From Priapulus caudatus (taxonomy: Eukaryota; Priapulida; Priapulimorpha; Priapulimorphida; Priapulidae): a stretch of 20,972 nucleotides of DNA. Numbering within the stretch: the first letter of the stretch is position 1; the number at the start of each line of letters is the position of its first letter. The position numbers and the translations under genes were made by a program. Of this stretch, positions 1 to 9,484 are shown piece after piece. The notes beneath the pieces are model-generated. The model searched no databases and had not been told where the DNA came from. It saw only the letters and a program-made list of their open reading frames with translations. The DNA lies in assembly GCF_000485595.1 (NCBI RefSeq), contig NW_014578657.1, positions 1 through 20,972 on the forward strand, read 5' to 3'.

Positions 1-970
1 GGTTTCGCGAATGTCAGGAATTTCGACAGTCTTTCTGTGATTCGCGGTCACACAGCTCGTTACGAACAGATTACTCGGACTTACAGTTTTTTAATAGCAA
101 GGAGTCAAACAGCTGTTGGACGTCCAAATGTCTTTACCCTCTGTGTCCCCCACTAAATTGCGGACTGTTCCGCTGGCAGCTATGGATCGTGCGCCCGGCC
201 AATTCATTCGCGCGCACGGATCATAAGCTGCCAGCGCGCAGTACTGTCGTAGGACGTTCCCGCGAGTCGCGTGCGCTCTTGCCGCGGAACTGCGCGAAAG
301 ATCTGCGCTTCAGCGCCAAATTGGGAAACATCTCCGTTTCGCAACGCTTCGTCTAGGATCCGTTCTCATCTGGACATCGCAGTATCAACATCACCTCGCA
401 GTATCAACATGCAATACCATTTATATACCAATTCCCCTAAACGCTGCCAATACGGCATTTATACGGTTGCTGTAAGGTAGAAAACACGTCAGTAGTTCTG
501 TGGTCCTCCGGAACGTCAAATACGTCAATATTTGCGTTGGAGACAAGTTACACATAGGCTTTCAAGCACGTTACTCATAAGTTAGAAATGAAAGTTTTGG
601 GTACGCTAAGAACTCATCTCGACGGGATTCGATTATGAGTAACTTACAAGTAACGGTGTGTCAACGTGTTGTCAACGATTGAATAACTTTACCTACAACT
701 TATGGCCCGCGTAGCGGGACGTATGGCATACGCTGGCATACGTCGGGAATTTTGAGCATGCTAAAAAATTTGAAGACCTCGCCGTACTACGACGTTATAC
801 CAGCGTGCTTCAGCGTGCTTCAGCTGCTTTTAACTTATACAACAGCTTGCCCACACTTATTCGACGACGCCAGCGTATGCACATATTTTGATACGTCCGG
901 CATACGCTGGGCTAAATCGTCAATGTGCTGACAGGTGCCATTAGATTATCTATAGTAGAAGTTTATATTC
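1..970. other. No gene recognised; short inverted repeats
   Basis: Only short open frames without recognisable motifs. It holds a 24-bp imperfect hairpin (171-236), GTTACTCATAA/TTATGAGTAAC as an 11-bp inverted pair (571-581 and 633-643), and GCATACGCTGG-type words in both orientations at about 722-736, 870-881 and 901-911. A CAGCGTGCTT word is repeated in tandem near 803-822. Confidence 0.5.
171..236. repeat. Imperfect hairpin with ~24-bp arms
   Basis: CGCTGGCAGC... at 171-194 pairs with ...GCTGCCAGCG at 212-236, with one or two mismatches or indels and a 17-base loop. It could be the remnant of a short fold-back element. Confidence 0.7.
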
Positions 971-1044
971 TACTAGGGAAAAACCAGATGATTTGCTAAA
1001 TCTTGTGTTGATAAGGAACTGTAACTGTGGTAGGGCTTGACCAT

Positions 1045-1563
1045 ATCTTCCTTTATCCCTCTCTCGCTCCATGCTCTCTTTCTTTCCTCTCTCTTTCTCT
1101 GCTTACTGCATGTGCGTCCGTCGTGCGTGCGTGCGTTGCAAGCTGATGCTTGCGCGGTCAGTACGGCCTCGCGCGCGCGCTGAGTGTGCCTCGTGGTGTG
1201 TTGGGGGAGGGGCGTGGGTGGGTGCGTGCGTGGGCTGCGAGTGCCGTGCGTGTGAGCGTGTTGGAGCGAATAAATGTGTATGCGTGCGTGCGTGCGTGGC
1301 ATGCGGTGCGTTCGTGCGCCGCGCGCGTGTGCGCGTGTGTGTGTGCCGCCGCGCGCGTACGTGGTGTGTGGCAGGTGTTGTGTTTGTGTGGTGTGTTTGC
1401 ACTGTGCGTCGTGGCGTGGCGTGTGTCGGTGCGTGGGGGGCGGGGCGTGCGTGTAGGCGGTCCGGCGGTCGGGTGGTGAGTGCGAGCGTTGTGGTTTAGT
1501 GTGGTCGTAGTTGAGGGTGCGTCTGTGCCGGCGCACGTGTGCGTGGGGGGTGGGGTGTGCGTA

Positions 1564-1594
<31 letters not shown>

Positions 1595-1990
1595 GTGTGC
1601 GTAATGGGTAGCGTTGTGGCGTGTGTGCGTGTGCGTGGCGTGTGAGTGCTTCGTGCGTGCGTTGCGCCCATCGGCCGCCTCAGCAGGCGTAACGTCTGTG
1701 CGTGTGTGAGCGTGTGTGCTGTGCATACGTGCGTGAGTGTGTACGGCGTGCGTGGTCGTTGTGAAGGGGCGAGGCAGTCCATACCTTTAACGTTTCGGGA
1801 TATCGCTCCCTCTCCCTCTCCGCCGTGTGTGTTTCAGGGTTGAGTTCTAGGTCGTCTGCACACACTTCTGGTCGTTGATGCGAAATCTACGGACATCAAT
1901 TTCAGATAAACATTTGAACAGTTCGTCTGATTATTACAAGGAGTAATTCGCTTGAATTGATCGCATTAGTAAAATTTCACGAGATTCTTT
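1045..1990 (-). repeat. Core-plus-CACG microsatellite element, copy 1
   Basis: On the minus strand a non-repetitive core of about 200 bp (about 1785-1990) is followed by a degenerate CACG/CACA tract (about 1106-1780) and then a GA-rich end (about 1045-1105). The core matches 12955-13175 on the plus strand closely, for example TTGATGTCCGTAGATT and GTGTGCAGACGACCTAG. The long open frames here come from the low-complexity tract and are not genes. Confidence 0.85.
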
Positions 1991-1999
1991 CTTCGCCAT

Positions 2000-2317
2000 T
2001 ATGATAGAAGCAGATGTGCTGTATACATGTAGCACTTATTCCTCTACATACGTCGAGATTAAAATCTAATGTAATGGAATTAATTACATTCAAAATGATC
2101 TGAATTAATCTAAATGTAAATATAAATCTAATATTATCAATTGAACTTAAGATCAGGGATATAATTTTCATTTAAGAAGTGGGTTGAATGAGGCGGCGGG
2201 TACTTAATCCCGGGTACTGAAATAGCCTCAGTAGAAGGAACCAACTTAACAGATACACATATATCTAATATATATATATAATATATTATATATATTATAT
2301 ATGCAGGCAGTATAATA
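2000..2317. other. AT-rich spacer, no gene recognised
   Basis: AT-rich DNA with a TA/TATAA tract at about 2262-2305. No coding or structural RNA signal was seen. Confidence 0.5.
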
Positions 2318-2703
2318 ATAGTAAGATTAATATAATAATAATAATTATCAGAGCTAATAACAATAAGACAATAATGTCACTGGGCGCCAAGACTGGTGTC
2401 AAGACATGCCCGTCGAGGTGAAACATTGGGCATACACTAATTATACCGTAATTACAAATGTTACAGAAAAGTACTGTATGGGTATGGGTGTATAGGACTA
2501 GGTTTAGCCGGAGGTGAGGCTTAGGTTTACAGGATGCAGGGTCATGTCAGGATTAGGGTTTGGGAGTTAGCTTAAAGGTCGAAATTTGGATATATGTTCA
2601 GTGAAAACATTGCCACGGCAGTGGTTGCATTAGGTTGTCATTCTGCCTACTGCATCGATTGTTGCGAGTGCAAACTGTAGGACATAATATATGACACCGC
2701 CAA
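2318..2703 (+). repeat. Dispersed family with telomere-like hexamers, copy A (diverged)
   Basis: Starts with an ATAATA run and TCAGAGCTAATAACAATAA. It shares with the other copies the CCGTCGAGGTGAAAC block, a middle of loose GGTTTAGG/ATTAGGG words (about 2495-2570), a TGAAAACATTGCCACGG block, and TTGCGAGTGCAAACTGT followed by GACACCGC. It is more diverged than the copies at 3880 and 4978 and lacks their final segment. Confidence 0.65.
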
Positions 2704-3261
2704 ATATATCACACTATATATGCATGAGTATGACAATACAAGATAATATAAGAACAATAAGAACAACAATATAAATAATAATAATAATAATAGATAATAA
2801 TAATTAATAATTAGAAAGGAGCAGTTGATCGCCAACTACTGTATCCCCGTTGATCAGTATGAATAGAATATTCTCGTTAAGGACCGTAGGAAGGCAGGCT
2901 AAGTTAAATAAGTCATCAAAGACAAAAGTTTGTTAGACAACTGCGGTGTTGCCGTCAGGATGTAGCCAGTATATTGGAATCTTGGTGACCCTAGAGGCCG
3001 AAGAGGAATGTAGTCGACGGTGAAAGGTCAAACTAAGGTTCAAGGGGCAGTGGTGGTTTTGGTATCGAACAGACCTTCTCCCCAAGATGTGTGCGCATAC
3101 GCAAGTTGGTCGCGCATTAGGTCAATTAGGGGCTGAGTTAGAGGAGCGGAAGAGAAATTATGATCAAGGTCAAGGTAAAGGTGACAATAAAATTCAAAGT
3201 GACCTTGGTGGCAGCTTTTTAACACCGATCTCGGATCATCTTTCAAAATTGGCATGAAGTG
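2704..3261. other. AT-rich tract then unassigned DNA
   Basis: TAA-rich tract at about 2755-2815. From 2860 on, mixed sequence without a recognised gene. GATCAAGGTCAAGGTAAAGG at 3161-3180 resembles the TGACCTTGACCTT words found in dispersed repeats of marine invertebrates. The small minus-strand frame 3040-3255 has no recognisable motif. Confidence 0.4.
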
Positions 3262-3756
3262 CGTGTATGTAAAAGGCGAAGAGCGTCCAATTGTTTTTGG
3301 TGTGGGCTGGAGTCATCAGTTGCCATGGTAACAACATTTTGTGGAAAATTGTAGAACCTGTAACTTGTGCTGTTTTTACCGATTGTCATGGAATTTGGCA
3401 CACAGGACCGATATAACATGTCCTATTATATTATATATATTATATATAATATATGTATATATATTTATGATGACAATCATAATTTAAATATAAAGTTAAA
3501 ACGAATTTAATACAAATTATTTTTTATTTTTTTATTTTTTTTTTACAAATATAAATTTTTTTTTTTATTTTTTTTTTTTATTTTAAAATTTTAATTTTAA
3601 TACAACATATTAATTTCATGACAATCGGATAAAAATGCAGAAGTTACAGTTCTAGAAATTTCGACAAAAAATGGTGTACCATGGCAACGATGACTCGCCA
3701 CACCAAAACGATAGGTGTCTTCGCTTTACGATAAACGCACCTTCATTCGAAATATG
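3262..3756. repeat. Fold-back element with ~140-bp imperfect inverted arms
   Basis: The left arm (about 3262-3412) and the reverse complement of the right arm (about 3618-3756) share GGCGAAGA, TTTTGGTGTGG, GAGTCATC, GTTGCCATGGTA, AGAACTGTAACTT-like and CCGATTGTCATG words in the same order. The roughly 200-bp spacer is TA- and T-rich. This fits a fold-back or MITE-like element, or two related repeats head to head. No target-site duplication was identified. Confidence 0.75.
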
Positions 3757-3810
3757 TGAAGATGATACGAAAGCACTGCAGCCGGTAGAGCGTTCACAAG
3801 GAAATCTCTA

Positions 3811-3831
3811 CGGCGGCGGCGGCGGCGGCGC
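3811..3831. repeat. (CGG)n trinucleotide repeat
   Basis: About seven CGG/GGC units in an otherwise mixed stretch. Confidence 0.9.
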
Positions 3832-3879
3832 GACGATGCCAAATCCATAGTATTCCCACGAACTTCTTCGGGGGATACA

Positions 3880-4225
3880 ATAATAATATCAGAGGCTAAT
3901 AGCAATAATAAAAAAACGGGCCGAGGCTAAAACGTAGGCATATAAGGCCTACTCTACCATATTAAATTACCAACAAAAATAGGGTTATGGGTGGAGTTAA
4001 GGCCGGGATAAGGGTCAGGGTTTAGGGTTATGGTTTAGGGTCGGGGTTATGGTTAATTTTGTATTTATATGTGAAATAACACGGAGTGGTTAGACTTTAG
4101 TTCTCATTCATGCTTCGCGCATGATTTTCTGCGAGTGCAGAAAGACTAAATATATGTCACCACAGGCTCTGAGATAATATTCGATATTTCAACTACCGAA
4201 CCACGGATATGCGGTTTACCTTCGC
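3880..4225 (+). repeat. Dispersed family with telomere-like hexamers, copy B
   Basis: Begins AATAATAATATCAGAGGCTAAT. The middle (about 3980-4055) is made of GGGTTA, GGGTCA and TTTAGGG words. It continues with GTGGTTAGACTTTAGTTCTC and TGCGAGTGCAG, and ends CAACTACCGAACCACGG and GCGGTTTACCTTCGC. It is the closest match to the copy at 4978-5432. Confidence 0.8.
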
Positions 4226-4301
4226 GCTATTAACTATTATATTTGTATATAATATATATTATATATTAATTATATTTTATATATAATATTATTATATATA
4301 A
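4226..4301. repeat. TA-rich microsatellite
   Basis: ATATA/TTATATA-rich sequence into which the hAT-like element appears to be inserted. Confidence 0.8.
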
Positions 4302-4968
4302 CATGGGTGTATGCAGGGGGGAGGGGTCGTAAGCAGACCCCCCAAATTTAAAAGGTCCACATTTTTTCCAGAATTTTTTTTTCGAGGGCCTTTTTACAAT
4401 TACATAAATGAAAAAGATCAGGTCCAGCAATGAGTCCAAAGACATTCCAATTTGCGTGACGTAAATCTATCCCAATTCCAGCAATTCTGAAACTGAGCCT
4501 TTTTTTTAACAAAATTTGTTTTCAGAAACGAGAGACAAAGACTGACAAGACAAAGACAAGACAAGATCAAGACAAGACAAGATAAAGACAAAAAGTTCAA
4601 AAAACTCTGGTTTTCAACTGAGTCAGAAAACTTTGTGTTAAACTGATAAATTTTTTTTTGAAACAAAATTTTTGTTTAATTAAATTGTCAGAGGCGTGTA
4701 CATGGGGGGGGTCCAGGGGGTCCGGACGCCCCCTGCTCGCGCAGATAAAACGCATCTAAGTTCTAATTTCAACATTTTTTTGGGGAGGGCCCCAGACCGC
4801 CTTCGCGTGCTCCAAGTTTGGGTTACGGTAGACCCCCCCCCCACTTGGTACAAATACTGTACACGCCTTGTATTGATCTGTAATCACATTTGCTGCTATT
4901 TCATTGTGAAAAGGTCCAAAAATATATGGATCCGACGCCACCCAGAAAAAATCCTGGATACACCCCTG
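4302..4968. mobile_element. hAT-like non-autonomous element with ~16-bp terminal inverted repeats, possibly nested
   Basis: The left end CATGGGTGTATGCAGG matches the reverse complement of the right end, CAGGGGTGTATCCAGG, at 14 of 16 positions. It sits in a TA tract, so the near-identical 8-bp flanks (ATATATAA / ATATATAT) are only weak support for a target duplication. A second left-end-like sequence, CAGAGGCGTGTACATGG, starts at 4689, suggesting two related elements or an internal duplication. CAGRGGYGT ends are common in hAT elements. No transposase frame is visible. The interior has an ACAAGACAAG pentamer tract (about 4537-4592) and G/C homopolymers. Confidence 0.6.
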
Positions 4969-4977
4969 ATATATATA

Positions 4978-4993
4978 TATAATAATAATAATA

Positions 4994-5025
<32 letters not shown>

Positions 5026-5432
5026 TCAGAGCTAATAACAATAATATTATTTGTCTCTGGCTGACAAGTCAACTTGTGACATACCGCCGAAGCTAAACGT
5101 AGGCATATACTCTACCATATTAATATCAGGCTTACCAACAAAAATAGGGGTATGGTTGGGGTCAGGGTCAGTGTCAGGGTCAGGGTCAGGGTCAGGTTCA
5201 GGATTTAGGGTTAGGGTTTAAGGTTAGCGTAAGGATTTATTCTGCATGTATTCGTGAAACATTGCACGGGGTGGTTAGACTCTAGTTCTCATTCATGCTT
5301 CCCGCACGATTTGCTGCGAGTGCAGACTGTCTAAATAAGGCACCGCAGACTGCGAGGCATGGTAACCGAAATTGTTATATTAAATAATAATTATTTCAAC
5401 TACCAAACCACAGATGTGCGGTTTACCTTCGC
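4978..5432 (+). repeat. Dispersed family with telomere-like hexamers, copy C
   Basis: A long (TAA)n start, then TCAGAGCTAATAACAATAA, GCTAAACGTAGGCATATAC, a GGGTCA run grading into TTTAGGGTTAGGG (about 5158-5225), GTGGTTAGACTCTAGTTCTC, TGCGAGTGCAGACTGTC, and the ending CAACTACCAAACCACAG and GCGGTTTACCTTCGC. Same orientation as copies A and B. Confidence 0.8.
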
Positions 5433-5659
5433 ACTTCTGCTGTTTTACGCGTTAATATTATTGTTGCTATAGTAACTAACTACAAGCATGTGTTCTTCCC
5501 TTCTTTGCACCCACCTTCCAAGAAATCATATAATTTAGCTAACTCGAAATTTTCCCATTTCCTATGACTGAAGAAGTGATTCTTAAAATAAATATAATAA
5601 ATTAAGTATAATACATTAATACAACCCAAACATTGGCAGCTATTTGGCCACTCTCCCTA
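5433..5659. other. Unassigned DNA
   Basis: Mixed AT-rich sequence with no recognised feature. Confidence 0.4.
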
Positions 5660-5691
5660 ACACAGACACACACACACGCACGCACACAACA

Positions 5692-5734
<43 letters not shown>

Positions 5735-5761
5735 CACAAGCACACAACACACACACACAAG
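5660..5761. repeat. (CA)n microsatellite
   Basis: About 100 bp of CA repeats with a few CG and AA interruptions. The overlapping frame is low-complexity Thr/His and not a gene. Confidence 0.95.
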
Positions 5762-6120
5762 TAAGATCCCTTGTTAAAAACTTTGTTAACGCTTGCACTA
5801 TATTAAGGATTATTAAAAAAGGATGCTGCTTCTTCTTGATTTTGATGTTTAATTAAAGCAGTCACAGTTCGGGTTTGCAATAATATATTTAGGAGGAATT
5901 TGTTGGTACTTTAGTCATAGTACGAGAAGAATTAGGTTTCGGGTACATAACCGAATACGTATGTAACATGGAATAAGATGTAAGGATGGACATGTCAACG
6001 ATACAACGTAGAAATAGATTTGAAGATTTAACAAACGATTTTATATATTTAGAATTGAACGAGGGCACATCAGTGTGACGTTTCCGCCTGTGCAATGCTC
6101 GCACGAGGTAGATTGGCAAT
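5762..6120. other. Unassigned DNA
   Basis: No gene recognised. The minus-strand frame 5889-6119 shows no family motif. Confidence 0.4.
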
Positions 6121-7187
6121 GTGGCTGTTTTATGTCGCCTGTCAGTCTGCTTATATGGTGAAACAAATTTAGCTGAAGCCCGAGATCAAAGAGCGCCAGA
6201 GAGAGAGAGAGAGAGAGACGAGAGAGTCGAGGAGAGAAGAGAGAGAGAGAGAGAGAAAGACGGAGAGAGTGAGGTGGAGAGAGAGCGCACGCAAGAGAGA
6301 AATATGATGAGCTAAGATATGGTAGATGTCTCTAGCTGGTCGGTCTATGGTGGAAAAACCGAGCTGCGACCTAAGATGAAAGAGAGTGAGAGACGGAGAA
6401 AGAATGATATATGATGACGAGAGAAATATGATGACCTAAGAATATAGTAGATGTCTCTAGCTGGTTTGAGATGAGAGAGGGGGAGAGAGATGATAATGAT
6501 GATGACGATGAGGAGGAGGAGGATGAGGATGAGGATGATGATGAGGAGGATGATGACGAGGATGACGATGACGAGGATGAGGAAGAGGAAGAGGAAGAGG
6601 AAGAGGAAGAGGAAGAGGAAGAGGAAGAGGAAGAGGAAGAGGAAGAGGAAGAAGAAGAGGAAGAGGATGAGGATGAGGATGAAGGATGAGAATGAGAATG
6701 AGAATGAGAGATGAGAATGAGAATTGAGAATGAGGATGAGGATGAGAATGAGAATGAGGAGGAGGAGGAGGAGGAGGAGGAGGAGGAGGAGGAGGATGAG
6801 GATGAGGATGAGGATGAGGATGAGGATGAGGATGAGGATGAGGATGAGGATGAGGATGAGGATGAGGATGAGGAGGATGAGGATGAGGATGAGGATGAGG
6901 ATGAGGGATGAGGATGAGGATGAGGATGAGGATGAGGTTGAGGATGAGGATGAGGAGAGGATGATGAGGATGATGAGGATGATGAGAATGATGAAGATTG
7001 AAAGATGATGAGATGATGATGAGAGATGAGGATGATGAGGAGTAGGATAGATAAGGATAATAATGAGAATGAGAATGAGAATGAGGTATCGCGGAGCATG
7101 CGGATTCGCGAAGAGGAAAGAAAAAAAGAGAAGAAGAGGAAGAGGATGAGGATGAGGATGCTAATGCTGATGGTGGTGAAGATGATA

Positions 7188-7222
<35 letters not shown>

Positions 7223-7530
7223 AATTATAATGAGCAGAGATGAAGATAAGTGTCTGTAGCTTGTCTGGCTATATGATGAACCGAATCTAGCCATACCCTG
7301 AGACGAGAGGCAGGGATGGTGATGAGAGAAGATGAAGTTAGAAGTCTCTATAATGTCTGCTTATATAGTGAAATAAACTGACTTGATACCTGAGACAAGA
7401 AAGAGAGGAAGAAAGAGAAGGGGGGGGGGAGATAGAAAGATGGTGAGCAGAGACAAGGTTAGAAGTCTCTAATCAAGTCTGCTTATATGGTGAACTTAAC
7501 CTAACCGAAGCCTGGTGTGAGAGAGTATTG
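6121..7530 (+). repeat. Tandem array of core units each ending in a purine microsatellite
   Basis: Core units of about 60-75 bp carry words such as AGAAGTCTCTA, GTCTGCTTATATGGTGAA and CCTGAGAC. They recur at about 6134-6190, 6306-6380, 6426-6470 (truncated), 7231-7310, 7331-7400 and 7444-7530. Each is followed by GA-rich sequence. The two best-spaced repeats are about 92 and 121 bp apart. Between the third and fourth units the microsatellite has grown to nearly 800 bp. Confidence 0.8.
6471..7250 (+). repeat. Expanded GAT/GAGGAT/GAGGAA microsatellite tract
   Basis: GATGAC/GAGGAT at the left, GAGGAA hexamers (about 6578-6665), GAGAAT (about 6687-6760), GAG triplets, GAGGAT hexamers (about 6792-6955), then GAT triplets to about 7225. 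The 307-residue minus-strand frame is poly-Ser and the plus frames are poly-Asp/Glu. These are repeat artefacts. Confidence 0.95.
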
Positions 7531-7587
7531 AGTTTGCAGCAATGCTTCTTTATTCTCGGGTTCGTGATAGACGGAATTGTCACAGAG

Positions 7588-8525
7588 GTCGTCACCCTTC
7601 AATGTTCATGTGTGTGACAAAACTATGCCTAGTAACTACTATTATTACAAGCATTAATGCTTTTTATGAATAAAAACCCCTTCTTGATCACATATTTCAG
7701 GATTACAAGCATTAATGCTTCTTATAAATAATTTTTTTAGGTCACATAGCTCACTCGATATTCATGTTTGAGCCGAGTTTGTGACAAAACTATAACCTCG
7801 TGCGCGCATGGTAGCTGCTATTATTACAGGCATTAATCTTTTTTATAAAAAAGAAAATATGCCACATAGTTCACTTGATGATATTTGTGTAAGAGTCGAA
7901 TTTGTAGCAAAACTATAACATCGTATGTGCGTGGTAGCTGCTAGTATTACAAGCATTAATGCTTCTTATAAAAAAAATGTCACATAGTCCACTCGATAGC
8001 TACTATTATTATAAGCATTAATGTTTCTTATAAAAAAAAAATATGTCACATAGTCCACTCGATATTTGTGTTGAATCGAGTTTGTGACAAAACTATGCAC
8101 TCGTGTGTGCGTGCTAACTTTTACGTGCTATTATTACTAGAATTAATGCTTAATATATAAAAAAAAATTTAGGTCACATATCCCACTCGAGGTTCATGTT
8201 TGAAATGAGTTTGTGACAAAACTATGCACTCGTGTGTGCGTGGTAGATTCTATTATTACTAGCATTAATGTTATTATAAATAAAACAATATTAACCGCAT
8301 AGCTCATTTGATTTTTCGTCTAAAAATCGAGTTTGTAACAAAATTCTATTATTACTAGCATTAATGTTATTATAAATAAAACAATATTAACCGCATAGCT
8401 CATTTGATTTTTCGTCTAAAAATCGAGTTTGTAACAAAACTGCACTCGTGTGTGCGTGGTAACTGCTAGTATTACTAACATTAATACTTCTTATAAATAA
8501 ATAAAATATTATAGATCACATATCC
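7588..8525 (+). repeat. Satellite-like tandem array, unit about 122 bp
   Basis: Nine copies of a unit containing GTCACATAGTCCACTCGAT, GAGTTTGTGACAAAACTATG, CACTCGTGTGTGCGTGGTA and TATTATTACAAGCATTAATG. GCATTAATG-type words begin near 7651, 7709, 7830, 7953, 8015, 8140, 8262, 8358 and 8478. Most spacings are 120-125 bp, two are about 60 bp (half-units) and one is 96 bp. Confidence 0.9.
8247..8439 (+). repeat. Perfect 96-bp tandem duplication inside the array
   Basis: 8247-8343 is identical to 8343-8439, while neighbouring units have diverged. This is a recent duplication within the array, or an assembly stutter. Confidence 0.9.
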
Positions 8526-8767
8526 TTAAGGGTGGATGAATATTGTTAAGACGGTTGGTAAATATTGTGAAGGGTGGGTAAATATTTTTAATGGCGGGTA
8601 AATATTGGTAGGGGGTAAATATTCTTGGGGGTGAATATTGTTAAGGGCGGGTAAATATTGTTAAGGGCGGGTGTAAATATTGTTAGGGGGGGAGGGGTAA
8701 ATATTGTTAGGGGGTAAATATATTCTTAAGGGGGTAAATATTATTAAGGCCGGGTAAATATTGTTGA
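8526..8767 (+). repeat. Minisatellite GTAAATATTGTTAAGGGCGG
   Basis: About eleven units of roughly 17-27 bp, each with AAATATT/AATATT and a G-run whose length varies (GGGCGGGT, GGGGG). A lone diverged unit recurs at about 9104-9128. Confidence 0.9.
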
Positions 8768-9287
8768 GGACTGGCACACTTTACAGATCACTAGCCGCGT
8801 TGTCTAGTAAATGTTTTCAGGTTAGTTTCAAGCTCTGATTAAATACTATTATCCCGTGTTTGCTCCCAATCTTATTACTGAAATTCAATATAAAATAATT
8901 AATCCATCCATCCATAATTTTATCCATCCATCTTGAACTAGATGGGGGAGGGAGAAGGTGAAGTAGGAAGGGAGAAGGTACGGGATTTTGAGCAGAGAGA
9001 GAAGGTATACCGACGCTGCGGGGGAGGGGTTGAGATGAAGGAGAGAAGAAGGTAGGGAGCGGGAAGTAGGGAGTAGTGGGGTGAGAGAGGGTAGAAGGGG
9101 GAGGGAATATTATTGAGGCGGGGAAATAAAGGGCTAGCTAACGTACGTTACGCGGTTTTCCTATTTCTTATCCTATTCTTATTCTTATCCTATTCTTAAT
9201 TATTACGCAAGGTTTTCCTATTTCTAGCCGAAACAACACACACGCACAAGCAGTGCGCGCATGCACAATACGGTTTTGATCAATGTG
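8768..9287. other. Unassigned DNA with CCAT and GA-rich tracts
   Basis: (ATCC)n at about 8901-8934, G/GA-rich sequence at about 8938-9115, and a TTCCTATTTCTTATCC pyrimidine cluster at about 9157-9225. No gene recognised. Confidence 0.5.
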
Positions 9288-9405
9288 GGGTAAGATAACA
9301 AAACATGAACGATAAAAAAACAAGATAATAAAACATAATATTAAAAAGGTAAGATAATAAAATATTTAAAAAGTAAGATGATAAAACATATTAAAAAATA
9401 AGCTA
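9288..9405. repeat. AT-rich minisatellite, AAGATAATAAAACAT-type unit
   Basis: About four units of roughly 28-34 bp reading approximately GTAAGATAATAAAACATATTAAAAA. Confidence 0.75.
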
Positions 9406-9484
9406 ATAAGACTCAAACATAATGGACATTGTAAATATCAATGGATAACAATGAACATTTTTTTCCTCCACTTGTAGTTCTATA

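Noticed and set aside
973-1782. 269-residue minus-strand frame
   Set aside because: His/Thr/Arg repeats from the CACG tract, which belongs to a non-coding repeat element.
5158-5225. Telomere or chromosome-fusion remnant
   Set aside because: The hexamers are mixed (GGGTCA, GGGTTA) and sit at the same internal position in a dispersed repeat present three times.
6371-7294. 307-residue minus-strand open frame
   Set aside because: It is almost entirely poly-Ser from the GAGGAT/GAGGAA/GAT repeat and has no domain; a repeat artefact.
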